From: Achromobacter sp. HZ34
GTDB lineage: Bacteria; Pseudomonadota; Gammaproteobacteria; Burkholderiales; Burkholderiaceae_B
Reading direction: 5' to 3'
Assembly: GCF_002209485.1 (NCBI RefSeq)
Contig: NZ_NJIX01000010.1
Location: forward strand, 62,001 to 126,000
Length of the DNA stretch: 64,000 nucleotides
Shown here: positions 52,445-61,044 of the stretch, one piece after another
How positions within the stretch are numbered: position 1 is the stretch's first letter
How the letters are laid out: every line of letters starts with the position of its first letter
Translations under genes and position numbers: made by a program
The notes under the pieces: generated by a model
Seen by the model: the letters and a program-made list of their open reading frames with translations, nothing else
What the model was told of the DNA's origin: nothing
Database searches by the model: none

Positions 52445-53081
52445 CCGTTATCTGCAGGCCGCGCTGGAGACCTTGCTCATGGTGGGCACCTGCGCGGTAA
52501 TCTCCGTGAGCCTGGGGCTGCTGCTGGCGCTGGTGCTGACGGTGACCGCCCCGGGCGGCCTGTATGCGCGCCCCGTGCTGCACAAGGCGCTGTCGGTGGT
52601 GGTGAATGTCTTCCGGGCCGTGCCCTTCATCATCCTGCTGGTGGCATTGTTGCCGGTGACGCGCTATATCGTCGGCACGACGCTGGGCACGTGGGCGGCG
52701 GTGGTCCCATTGTCTTTCAGCCTGACGCCATACTTCGCGCGCATCGCGCAGGTCAGCCTGAACGAAGTGGATGCGGGACTGATCGAGGCGGCCCGTGCCA
52801 TGGGCTGCCGGCGCCGCCATATCGTGCGCCATGTCCTCTTGCCGGAAGCACTGCCGGGGATCATCGGCGGTATCACGGTCAGCCTGATAGGCATGATCAA
52901 CGCGTCGGCCATGGCGGGTGCGGTGGGCGCCGGCGGCCTGGGCGATATGGCGATACGCTATGGCTACGAGCGCTACGAGACGCGGGTGATGTTCGAGGTG
53001 ATCGTCATCCTGATCGTGCTGGTGACGCTGGTGCAGATGACCGGTGAATGGCTGGCGCGGCGGGCCAATCACCGGAAGTGA
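52425..53081 (+). CDS. metI: Methionine-type ABC transporter permease
   Basis: 218 residues with five membrane segments and the EAA loop (GLIEAARAMGCRRRHIVRHVLLPEALPGIIGGI), as in MetI. ATG 52425 lies 9 bases after GGAGG, within the metN 3' end, so translation is coupled. It completes the MetQNI-type importer. It is followed by two terminators. Confidence 0.93.
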   Translation: MSPSMLDRYLQAALETLLMVGTCAVISVSLGLLLALVLTVTAPGGLYARPVLHKALSVVVNVFRAVPFIILLVALLPVTRYIVGTTLGTWAAVVPLSFSLTPYFARIAQVSLNEVDAGLIEAARAMGCRRRHIVRHVLLPEALPGIIGGITVSLIGMINASAMAGAVGAGGLGDMAIRYGYERYETRVMFEVIVILIVLVTLVQMTGEWLARRANHRK

Positions 53082-53111
53082 AGGATGGCCGGCAACGGCC
53101 AGCAATGAAAA

Positions 53112-53134
53112 AGCCCTCCCTGTACGGGAGGGCT
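53112..53134 (-). terminator. Rho-independent terminator for the minus strand
   Basis: AGCCCTCCC-N5-GGGAGGGCT is a perfect 9-base stem; on the minus strand it is followed by a run of T (5'-TTTTTC). It probably ends the gntKP transcript, backing up the hairpin at 53188-53221. Confidence 0.8.
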
Positions 53135-53187
53135 GGTCAGCCGGAGAGTAGCGGCTGCGTCATGCCGGCAGGACCATATTGCCCAAT

Positions 53188-53221
53188 AAACAAACCCTCC
53201 GTTTCAGGGGAGGGTTTGTTT
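53188..53221. terminator. Bidirectional terminator between metI and gluconate permease genes
   Basis: A perfect 13-base stem AAACAAACCCTCC / GGAGGGTTTGTTT with an 8-base loop. The T-rich stem end on the plus strand and A-rich start make it usable in both directions between the convergent operons. Confidence 0.85.
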
Positions 53222-53273
53222 GTGAAGCTGGCGCCTTTCGCGCCGCCCGCAGGCAACGGCCCGGGATCCTGCG

Positions 53274-54665
53274 CTACATGAACTGCCACAGCGCGTAGGT
53301 CAGGATCAGCCCCATCACCGACAGGATCGTTTCCATGAACGACCAGCTCTTGATGGTCTGCCCTATCGTCAGCCCGAAGTATTCCTTCACCAGCCAGAAC
53401 CCGGCGTCGTTGACGTGCGAGAAGAACACGGAGCCGGCGCCGATGGCCAGCACCACCAGCGACAGGTGGCTCTGCGGCATGCCGGCAGCCAGTTTCTCGA
53501 TGATGCCGGCCGCCGTCACCGTGGCCACGGTGGCCGAGCCGGTCGCCAGGCGGATCAGCACTGCCACGATCCACGCCAGCACCAGTACGGACATGCCGGT
53601 GGCCAGGGCGATCTTGGCGATGGCCGCGCCGGCACCGCCGTCCACCAGCGCTTGCTTGAAGCCGCCGCCAGCGCCCACGATCAGCATCACGCCGACCACC
53701 GGCATCAGGCTGTTACCCAGCTTCTTCGCCAGCACCGGCACCGTGAAGCCGACGGCGGTGCCGAAGGTGATCATGGCCAGCAGCACGGCGAACAGCAGGG
53801 CAAACACCGGATCGCCGACGAAGTCGAAGAAATGGCGCAGCGACGATGCCTTGTCCAGCCAGATGTCCGACGCCGCCTTGGCCAGCATCAGGACGATGGG
53901 CGAGAGCAGGGTGATCAGGGTGGCGCCGAAGGAAGGCTGGCGCGTGGCCTTGGGAACGCCTTCCTCGGCGGCCTCGATGGCCTTGTCCGACGCCGTGACC
54001 GCATAGGCCGCGCCGGCCGCGCCGACTGGAACCATGCGCGCCGCCAGCTTGCCGAACAGCGGGCCGCCCACGATCACCGTGGGGATGGCGATGAGCAGGC
54101 CCAGCCCCAGCGTCAGGCCGACGTCGGCCTTCAGGATGGCGATGGCCGCCAGGGGACCGGGGTGGGGCGGAATGAAGCCGTGCAGCACGGACAGGCCGGC
54201 CAGGGCGGGGATGCCCAGGCGCATGGCCGGTCCCTTGGATCGATGTACCGCCAGCATGACCACGGGGATCAGCAGCACCAGGCCGATCTCGAAGAACATG
54301 GGAATGCCGATGATGCTGGCCACCAGCGCCATTTTCCAGGGCAGGGTGGCGGGCTTGCCGCGCAACATGCGTTCGACCACGATGTCGGCCCCGCCTGAAT
54401 CGGCCAGCAGCTTGCCCAGCATGGCTCCCAGCGCGATCAGCACGCCGACATAGCCGAGCACGCCGCCGACGCCGTTTTCATAGGACGTGGTGACTTTCTC
54501 CAGCGGGATGCCGGAGCCGACGCCCACGAACAGGGCGCCTATGGTCAGGGCCAGGAACGCGTGCAGTTTCAACCAGACAATGAGCAGGACGAGCAGGGCA
54601 ATACCGGCCGCCGCGACAACCAGTACCTGGATGTCGTGCGGATTCAGCTCCGTGGTCGGGTTCAT
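53274..54665 (-). CDS. gntP: GntP-family gluconate:H+ symporter
   Basis: 463 residues with 12-14 membrane segments. Family motifs: GALFVGVGSGIPLEKVTTSYENGVGGVLGYVGVLIALGAMLGKLLADSGGAD, IPMFFEIGLVLLIPVV, HGFIPPHPGPLAAIAIL, GAGGGFKQALVDGG, and FSHVNDAGFWLVKEYF. It imports gluconate. The ATG at 54665 overlaps the gluconokinase stop by 4 bases. The gene is ended by hairpins near 53188-53221. Confidence 0.95.
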   Translation of the reverse strand: MNPTTELNPHDIQVLVVAAAGIALLVLLIVWLKLHAFLALTIGALFVGVGSGIPLEKVTTSYENGVGGVLGYVGVLIALGAMLGKLLADSGGADIVVERMLRGKPATLPWKMALVASIIGIPMFFEIGLVLLIPVVMLAVHRSKGPAMRLGIPALAGLSVLHGFIPPHPGPLAAIAILKADVGLTLGLGLLIAIPTVIVGGPLFGKLAARMVPVGAAGAAYAVTASDKAIEAAEEGVPKATRQPSFGATLITLLSPIVLMLAKAASDIWLDKASSLRHFFDFVGDPVFALLFAVLLAMITFGTAVGFTVPVLAKKLGNSLMPVVGVMLIVGAGGGFKQALVDGGAGAAIAKIALATGMSVLVLAWIVAVLIRLATGSATVATVTAAGIIEKLAAGMPQSHLSLVVLAIGAGSVFFSHVNDAGFWLVKEYFGLTIGQTIKSWSFMETILSVMGLILTYALWQFM

Positions 54666-55210
54666 GGGGTCTCCTTTTTTCCCGTGTTGGCTTGCAATCC
54701 GAGCGTCTTGATGATGTCGTTGGCGATGGCCGAGGGCGATCCGCCGATCTCGATGCGCACCGCCGGTTCGTCCGCCGCGGGTTCTTCCAGCGTGGCGAAC
54801 TGGCTGTCGAGCAGGCTGGGCGGCATGAAGTGGCCGTGGCGGGTGGCCAGCCGTTCGGCGATCAGTTCATGCGAGCCATGCAGATAGACGAATTTCACGC
54901 CATGGCCGCGCCGGTTGATGATTTCGCGGTAGGAGCGCTTCAGCGCAGAGCAGGTGATGATGCCGTTGGAGCCGGCATCGAGGCATTCCTCGACCCAGGT
55001 GGCGACGGTTTCCAGCCAGGGCTTGCGGTCCGCGTCAGTGAGCGGATGGCCCGAGCGCATTTTTTCCACGTTGGACTGCGGGTGCAGCGCGTCGCCTTCT
55101 TCGAAGAGCCAATCCAGCCGGCCTGCCAAAACGGCTGCGACCGTCGTCTTGCCGCAGCCTGCGACGCCCATGAGCACCAGCACCTCGGGCTGAGTGCGGG
55201 GATGATTCAT
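54662..55210 (-). CDS. gntK: Gluconokinase
   Basis: 182 residues, P-loop of the GntK type (MGVAGCGKTTVAAVLAGRL), then EGDALHPQSNVEKMRSGHPLTDADRKPWLETVATWV and CSALKRSYREIINR, all typical. It phosphorylates gluconate to 6-phosphogluconate. It precedes the permease in a two-gene operon with a 4-base overlap. The GntR regulator gene lies 138 bases upstream and runs in the same direction. Confidence 0.96.
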   Translation of the reverse strand: MNHPRTQPEVLVLMGVAGCGKTTVAAVLAGRLDWLFEEGDALHPQSNVEKMRSGHPLTDADRKPWLETVATWVEECLDAGSNGIITCSALKRSYREIINRRGHGVKFVYLHGSHELIAERLATRHGHFMPPSLLDSQFATLEEPAADEPAVRIEIGGSPSAIANDIIKTLGLQANTGKKETP

Positions 55211-55348
55211 GCTTACCCTCCCATATTCCGTATCTTGTATGCCCAGACAGGGCTGTGCGGACCGGCAGACTGTGCAAAGCCGGTCGTTATGCGTCCGTTG
55301 TTTCAGCTTGCCGTCAGCCGCTTCAAGCGGCTTGATGAGAGTGTATCC

Positions 55349-56056
55349 CTATCCCCTGCGCGGGGCGGTAGCGTCGAGGAATTTGCCGACGTAGATGTCG
55401 CGCGCACGTTCCATATGCAATTGGGCCAGTTGGTCCAGGCGGGGGCGGTCGCCGGTGCGCAGGGCATCGACCATGTCGGCGTGTTCGCGGCAGGCCTGTT
55501 CCAGGGCGCCGGCGTCGGCCACGCCATAGGCGCGCGCAGGGAAGCTGAGCCAGTCATGCAGGCGGATGGATTCCGCCAGATAGGGGTTGTCGCACAGGCC
55601 GTACAGTTCGCGATGGAAGGCCATATTGCTGCGATGGATGGCGATGAGGTCGCCTGAAGCCGCCGCATCCGCATGCACCTGCATGGCCAGGGTCAGGGCC
55701 GCCAGGCGTTCCTCTTCCAGCGGCATGGGCATCATGGCGACCGCGGCGCGGTGCAGCACGCTGCGCATGCGATACAGGTCGGCCAGTTCACGCAAGTCGA
55801 AACGGCGCAGCTGCGCGCCCAGGTGGGGCGGCTTGACCACGACGCCCAGGCGCTGCAGTTCCACCAACGCGGCACGCACGACGTGGCGCTTGGCCTCGTA
55901 GTCGTCCATCAAGTGGTCTTCGATGAGACGCGTGCGCGGCAGGATGCGGCCACGGATGATGTCGGTCTCGATGGCCTCGATTACCGTACGCACCTGGTCA
56001 GGGAGATCTGTCTCGAACGGAGCGCGATGCGTGGCCGCGACGGATTTTTGGGACAT
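55349..56056 (-). CDS. GntR-family regulator, FCD domain
   Basis: 235 residues from the ATG at 56056. The winged helix has LIEDHLMDDYEAKRHVVRAALVELQRLGVVV; the FCD domain follows with IHRSNMAFHRELYGLCDNPYL and the HADMVDAL His. It lies divergently from the aldehyde dehydrogenase gene and upstream of gntKP. It is the probable regulator of one or both units; the intervening 199 bases contain an AT-rich TTATCAATAATC region at 56157-56168. Confidence 0.92.
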   Translation of the reverse strand: MSQKSVAATHRAPFETDLPDQVRTVIEAIETDIIRGRILPRTRLIEDHLMDDYEAKRHVVRAALVELQRLGVVVKPPHLGAQLRRFDLRELADLYRMRSVLHRAAVAMMPMPLEEERLAALTLAMQVHADAAASGDLIAIHRSNMAFHRELYGLCDNPYLAESIRLHDWLSFPARAYGVADAGALEQACREHADMVDALRTGDRPRLDQLAQLHMERARDIYVGKFLDATAPRRG

Positions 56057-56255
56057 GATGGACTTGCGGGAAGGGCTGGCGTCGCTCAGGCCGCACCTGT
56101 CGGCGAGCAGCGGTGGGGCGCAGTGTAGCACCGGGCCCCGGCTGTCAATCCCCGCGTTATCAATAATCTCATTGGAAAAAATGGCGACAACGTGCTCGTT
56201 GCCAAGCCCTGGAGCGGCGCTCAGACTGGCGGCACTTTAAGACCAGGGTGGAGCC

Positions 56256-57686
56256 ATGTCGCAATCTTCCGAATACATCATCAGCACCAATCCGGCCAAT
56301 GGCGAAGAAGTCGGCCGCGTTCGCGTGACCTCCGTCGCCGAACTGGACGCCTGCGTCGAGCGCGCCTGGCACGCCTTCCATCATTCCGGCTGGAAGGCGC
56401 TGCTGCCGCATCGTCGCGCACTGGTGCTCAATGCCATCGCCGACGGCCTTGCCGCTGAAAAGGAAAAGCTGGCCCAGCTGCAGATGCGCGATAACGGCAA
56501 GCCGCTGGGCGAATGCCGCGGCATGGTCGAGTCGGCCATCGGCACCTTCCGCTACTACGCAGCGGTGTGCGAGACCATTGAAACGGACGTGACGCCCAGC
56601 CGTGGCGACTACCTGTCCTTTACCGTGCTGGAACCCTTCGGCGTGGTGGCGGCCATCACGCCGTGGAACTCGCCCATCATGAATGACGCCACCAAGGTGG
56701 CGCCGGCGCTGGCGGCGGGCAATGCGGTGCTGCTCAAGCCGTCCGAGGATTCGCCGCTGCTGGGACCGGAACTGGCGCGCATCGCGTTGGCCGCCGGCCT
56801 GCCCGAAAACCTGCTGCAAGTGGTGCAGGGCCGCGGCGCGGAGATCGGCGCCGCCCTGGTTGCCCATCCCGGCGTGCGCATGATTTCCTTCACCGGCGGC
56901 ACGGTGTCGGGCAGCGCCATCGGCCGCGTGGCGGGCGAACGGCTGGTGCCGGCCGCCCTGGAACTGGGCGGCAAGTCGCCGCACGTCGTGTTCGCCGATG
57001 CCGACATGGATCATGCGGTGGCCGCGGTGGTGGCGGGTATCTTCGGTTCGGCGGGACAGTCTTGCGTGGCCGGATCGCGCTTGTTCGTGCAGGCCGAGCG
57101 CTACGACGAGGTGGTCGAGCGGGTGGTGGCGCGCGCCAAGGGCTTGCGGGTTGCCTTGCCCGATGCCGAGGGCGTGGAGATGGGTCCGTTGGCGTCCTTC
57201 CACCATCGCGAACGGGTGATCCGCTTCGTCGAACGCGCGCGCCAGGAAGGTGGCCGCATTCTTTGCGGCGGCGGCATCCCGCAGGGCGCCGACTTCGACA
57301 AGGGCGCGTTCTTCGAACCGACCGTGATAGACGGCCTGGGCCCGCAGGCCGCGTCCTGCCAGGAAGAAGCGTTCGGCCCCGTGCTGGTGGCACTGCCCTT
57401 CAAGGACGAGGCGGATCTGATCGCGCAGGCCAACGGCACGGCCTTCGGCCTGGCTTGCGGCATCTGGACCGAAAGCTTCAAGCGCGCTTGGCGTATCGGC
57501 CGCGCGCTGGAGGCAGGGTCGGTGTGGATCAACACCTACAAGCAGTCGGTCACCAGCACGCCGTTCGGCGGCTTCAAGAACAGCGGCATCGGCCGCGAGA
57601 AGGGCATCGACGGCCTGCGCCTGTATGCCCAGGTGAAGAGCATGTACTTCGGCCTGCACGAGCAGCCGTTGGCCGTGGCGAAGTAA
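56256..57686 (+). CDS. NAD(P)+-dependent aldehyde dehydrogenase
   Basis: 476 residues. Catalytic Cys in GSAGQSCVAGSRLF, general base Glu in LELGGKSPHVVF, Rossmann FTGGTVSGSAIGRVAGERLVP, and the oxyanion Asn in ITPWNSPI are present; C-terminal PFGGFKNSGIGREKG is typical of betaine/aldehyde dehydrogenases. GGTGGAG precedes the ATG. It is the first of a catabolic operon with an MFS transporter, a HIBADH-like dehydrogenase, a GntR regulator and a second MFS gene. Substrate unknown. Confidence 0.94.
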   Translation: MSQSSEYIISTNPANGEEVGRVRVTSVAELDACVERAWHAFHHSGWKALLPHRRALVLNAIADGLAAEKEKLAQLQMRDNGKPLGECRGMVESAIGTFRYYAAVCETIETDVTPSRGDYLSFTVLEPFGVVAAITPWNSPIMNDATKVAPALAAGNAVLLKPSEDSPLLGPELARIALAAGLPENLLQVVQGRGAEIGAALVAHPGVRMISFTGGTVSGSAIGRVAGERLVPAALELGGKSPHVVFADADMDHAVAAVVAGIFGSAGQSCVAGSRLFVQAERYDEVVERVVARAKGLRVALPDAEGVEMGPLASFHHRERVIRFVERARQEGGRILCGGGIPQGADFDKGAFFEPTVIDGLGPQAASCQEEAFGPVLVALPFKDEADLIAQANGTAFGLACGIWTESFKRAWRIGRALEAGSVWINTYKQSVTSTPFGGFKNSGIGREKGIDGLRLYAQVKSMYFGLHEQPLAVAK

Positions 57687-57761
57687 GCGGGTGCGGCGCG
57701 CGGACGCGCTGCCCCGTCTGCCCTCGCATGACGCATGAAGCATGCGGCATGAATCAAGACA

Positions 57762-57808
57762 GGTCCCGCCTTAAGGGACCGTGCCGGGCCACCGCTGCGG
57801 CCCGGCAC
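57762..57808. repeat. Paired hairpins between aldehyde dehydrogenase and MFS genes
   Basis: GGTCCC / GGGACC (57762-57780) followed by GTGCCGGGCC-N8-GGCCCGGCAC (57781-57808), a perfect 10-base stem. They lie in the 163-base gap between two co-directional genes, with no T-run. They may protect or separate mRNA segments, like intercistronic repeats. Confidence 0.6.
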
Positions 57809-57849
57809 CTACAAAACATAATGATCCGCAAAGGAGAAGGTAAGGAATC

Positions 57850-59160
57850 ATGAGTGCCACGACCGACACCGTCCCCGGCATCGCCGAGGACAGTCCCGCC
57901 CTGAAATCGGCGGTACGCAAATTCTATGTACGCATGCTGCCGCTGGTGGTCATCATGCTGCTTGTCAACCAGGTGGACCGCACCAACCTGGGCTTCATCC
58001 AGGACGCCCTGAAGGCCGACCTGGGCCTGGGCGCCGCCGCCTTCGGACTGGGCGCCGGCCTGTTCTTCGTCGGCTACGCCCTGTTCGAAGTGCCCAGCAA
58101 CATTCTGCTGCAACGCTACGGCGCGCGCATCTGGCTGACCCGCATCATGGTCACCTGGGGCCTGGTCACGCTGCTGATGGCCTTTACGCAAGGCGAATAC
58201 AGCTTCTACTTCCTGCGCTTCATGCTGGGCCTGATGGAAGCCGGCTTCTTTCCCGGCGTCATCTTCTACCTGGCCAGCTGGCTGCCCGACGCCCATCGGG
58301 GCCGTGCGGTGGCGATCTTCCTCAGCGCATCGGCCCTGGCCTATATCGTCACCGGCCCCATCAGCGGCGCGCTGCTGACCATGCACGGCATGGCGGGCAT
58401 CGCCGGCTGGCGCTGGATGTTCCTGATCGAAGGCGGCGGTTCCATGTTGATGGGCCTGGTCAGCATCCGCTACCTGGTGTCGAACATCGCGGACGCCAAA
58501 TGGCTGAGCGCCGAGGAAAAGCACGAATTGCAGGCCGCCGTGACGCGCGACGTCGCCGGCCGCAAGACAGCGCAAGGCCATAAGCCGCAATGGCGCCTGC
58601 TGTTGCAACGGCCGGTGTTGACGCTGTGCGGCATCTATTTCGTGTCGGTGATGACGGGCTATACGGTGACCTTCTGGCTGCCGGGCATCCTGCGCCAGAT
58701 CAAGGACATCAATGACTTCCAGGTGGGACTGCTGTCATCCATCCCGTGGATAGGCGCGGTGATCGCCATGTATGTGCTGGCCAAGTTCACCGATGACAAA
58801 GGCCACCGCAAGGTGCTGGTCGGCGCCGCGCTGCTGCTGCAGGCGGTGGGCATGGCCCTGGCCACGACCGGCAGCCCGTGGTTCGCGCTGTTCGCGTTGA
58901 CGCTGGCGGCAATCGGCTACAAGTCCTGCAACTCGGTCTTCTGGTCCATGACGGCGATGTCGCTGGAACCCAAGATCCTGGCATCGGGTATCGCGCTGAT
59001 CAACTCGATCGGCAATCTGGGTGGTTTCGTCGCGCCGACCGCGGTTGGCGCCATCAAGCAGCACACGGGGTCGCTGCAGGCCGGCCTGTTGGGCCTGACC
59101 GCCTGCTCCCTGATCGGCATCGTCCTGGTGGTGTCGCTGCGACTGCGCAAGGGCATCTGA
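57850..59160 (+). CDS. MFS transporter, anion:cation symporter (phthalate/glucarate) type
   Basis: 436 residues, 12 predicted membrane segments. TM1 motif LLVNQVDRTNLGFIQDALKADLGLGAAAFGLGAGLFFVGYALFEVPSNILLQRYGARIW is typical of the ACS/tartrate-phthalate group; EAGFFPGVIFYLASWLP and RGRAVAIFLSA follow. AAGGA precedes the ATG. It sits between the aldehyde dehydrogenase and HIBADH-like genes and probably imports their substrate. Confidence 0.92.
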   Translation: MSATTDTVPGIAEDSPALKSAVRKFYVRMLPLVVIMLLVNQVDRTNLGFIQDALKADLGLGAAAFGLGAGLFFVGYALFEVPSNILLQRYGARIWLTRIMVTWGLVTLLMAFTQGEYSFYFLRFMLGLMEAGFFPGVIFYLASWLPDAHRGRAVAIFLSASALAYIVTGPISGALLTMHGMAGIAGWRWMFLIEGGGSMLMGLVSIRYLVSNIADAKWLSAEEKHELQAAVTRDVAGRKTAQGHKPQWRLLLQRPVLTLCGIYFVSVMTGYTVTFWLPGILRQIKDINDFQVGLLSSIPWIGAVIAMYVLAKFTDDKGHRKVLVGAALLLQAVGMALATTGSPWFALFALTLAAIGYKSCNSVFWSMTAMSLEPKILASGIALINSIGNLGGFVAPTAVGAIKQHTGSLQAGLLGLTACSLIGIVLVVSLRLRKGI

Positions 59161-59180
59161 TTTTTTCGAAGAGGTAAAGC

Positions 59181-60080
59181 ATGAACGACAAGCAAAGCGT
59201 TGCCGTCTACGGCTTGGGCAATATGGGCTACCTGGTGGCGCAGCGTATCGCCGCGCGCTTTCCGGTAAAGGTCGCCGACCTGAACACCGCCCAGGTGGAA
59301 CGGGCGCAGGCCGAATTCGGTGCTGTCGCGCTGCGCCATCCGCAGGATGCGGCCGATGTCGATATCGTCGTCCTGTCGCTGCCCAGCCCGGCCATCTCGC
59401 AGGCCATCCTGCGCGACCTGGGCCCCGTGCTGCGTAAGGGCAGCATCGTGGTGGAGACCAGCACCGTCAATCCGGACGATATGCATGCCAGCGCCAAGCT
59501 GCTGGCGCCTTATGGCATCGGCATCATCGACGCGTCGGTGATGGCTGGGGTGGCGCAGATGGCGGCCGGCAAGGCCATGCTGCTGATGGGCGGCGACCCC
59601 GCCCACATCACGGCCTGCCAGGAAGTGCTGGACGCCATCGCGCCCAAGCAGATCTATTTCGGCGGCACGGGGACCGGCGCGGCCGCCAAGGTGATCAACA
59701 ATGCGGTGGCGCATGCCGTGATGGTGGTCGTGGCGGAAGCCGGTGCCATGGCCACGGCCACCGGCGTCAGCTGCGACAAGCTGATCGGCCTGTTGTCGGA
59801 TCCGCAGATGGGGCTGCATCGCCCCCTGACGCACCGCTATGCCGAACGCATCGTCAACGGTGACTACAGCGGCGGCATGCCGCTGGACGCGGCGCGCAAG
59901 GATTCGGTGCTGGCGCTGCAACTGGCGCAGGCGGCCGGGGTGCCGCTGTTCGCCATCCAGGGTTCGCACAGCGTGTACGAAATGGCCGCCGTGGCCGGCT
60001 ATGGCCGCGACGACTACGCCGCCATCGCCAAGCTGTGGGCGGACTGGGGCAAGCCCACCGTGCCGGCCGCCAAGGGCTGA
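59181..60080 (+). CDS. 3-hydroxyisobutyrate-dehydrogenase-like oxidoreductase
   Basis: 299 residues. The N-terminal motif is VAVYGLGNMGYLVAQRI; the substrate loop has ETSTVNPDDM, DASVMAGVAQMAAGKAMLLMGG; the catalytic Lys is in GTGAAAKVINNAVAHAVM. Gap of 20 bases after the MFS gene. It probably oxidises a beta-hydroxyacid such as a tartronate semialdehyde or sugar-acid derivative in the same pathway as the aldehyde dehydrogenase. Confidence 0.93.
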   Translation: MNDKQSVAVYGLGNMGYLVAQRIAARFPVKVADLNTAQVERAQAEFGAVALRHPQDAADVDIVVLSLPSPAISQAILRDLGPVLRKGSIVVETSTVNPDDMHASAKLLAPYGIGIIDASVMAGVAQMAAGKAMLLMGGDPAHITACQEVLDAIAPKQIYFGGTGTGAAAKVINNAVAHAVMVVVAEAGAMATATGVSCDKLIGLLSDPQMGLHRPLTHRYAERIVNGDYSGGMPLDAARKDSVLALQLAQAAGVPLFAIQGSHSVYEMAAVAGYGRDDYAAIAKLWADWGKPTVPAAKG

Positions 60081-60129
60081 GCGGGGACCATCAACGGGGA
60101 GCGCGGAGATTTGCGCTACATTCTCCGCC

Positions 60130-61044
60130 ATGAAGCCACACTCTCCCATCGCGGTGCAGATCGTCCAGCTGATCCAGGCCGAGGGCTGGGCGCCCGGTGC
60201 CCACCTGCCCGCGCAACTGCTGGCCGATCGCCTGCGTGTGTCGCGCTCGCCGGTGAACGAGGCACTGAAGCAGCTGCACGAGAAGGGCATGGTGGCGCGC
60301 GAGCGTAATCGCGGCTATTTCCTGGCGCGGCCCTTGCAGCTGGCGCCGGAGCAGGTGGCCAGCGCCCTGGGCATCGAGGGCAATGACATCGCGACGGATA
60401 TCTATTTCCGTATCGCCGACGACCTGCTGCGCGGTGAACTGCCGGACGCCTGCTCCGAAGCCCAACTGCGCGCGCGCTATGCCCTGACGCCGACGCAGCT
60501 CAATGGCGTGCTCGGCCGCATCGCCGCGGAAGGGTGGGCGGAACGCCGCCCGGGTTACGGCTGGCAATTTTCCAGCATGATGCGCACGCCGGAAGCCCTG
60601 TTGCAGTCCTATCGGCTGCGTCTGGCGCTGGAACCCGCCGCTTTGCTGGAGCCCGGCTACCGCCTGGATCCCGCCGTGCTGGCCCGCTGCCGCGAAGCCG
60701 AACTGCATCTGCTGGATGGCGGCATCGAGACCGATAGCGCCGATCAGCTGCACGAACGCGGCGTGCGTTTCCACGAGTCACTGGTGGAGGCGTCGGGCAA
60801 TCCTTTTTTTATCGAGACCATCCGTCGCGTCAATCGCGTGCGGCGGCTGTTGTCGTATCGCTCCATGCGGGACCGCAAGCGCTATCGCCAGCATTGCGAA
60901 CAGCACCTGGAAGTGCTGGCGCTGCTGGAGCAGGGGCGCAATGAGGAAGCCGCCGAGGTGCTACGGGCGCACTTGCAAAGCACGCTGGACAATATCGGCA
61001 AGATCACAGGCATGCTGGCGACACGAGACGCGGCTGGTGTATGA
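60130..61044 (+). CDS. GntR-family regulator with two winged-helix modules and FCD domain
   Basis: 304 residues from the ATG at 60130. The first wHTH (residues 5-65) includes LLADRLRVSRSPVNEALKQLHEKGMVARERNRGYFLA. A second wHTH-like module follows (about 80-145: IYFRIADDLLRGELPDACSEAQLRARYALTPTQLNGVLGRIAAEGWAERRPGYGWQF), then the helical FCD domain with HERGVRFHESLV. The duplicated DNA-binding arm is unusual for FCD regulators. The upstream coding frame continues in the HIBADH gene but is not used. It overlaps the MFS start by 4 bases. Confidence 0.87.
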   Translation: MKPHSPIAVQIVQLIQAEGWAPGAHLPAQLLADRLRVSRSPVNEALKQLHEKGMVARERNRGYFLARPLQLAPEQVASALGIEGNDIATDIYFRIADDLLRGELPDACSEAQLRARYALTPTQLNGVLGRIAAEGWAERRPGYGWQFSSMMRTPEALLQSYRLRLALEPAALLEPGYRLDPAVLARCREAELHLLDGGIETDSADQLHERGVRFHESLVEASGNPFFIETIRRVNRVRRLLSYRSMRDRKRYRQHCEQHLEVLALLEQGRNEEAAEVLRAHLQSTLDNIGKITGMLATRDAAGV

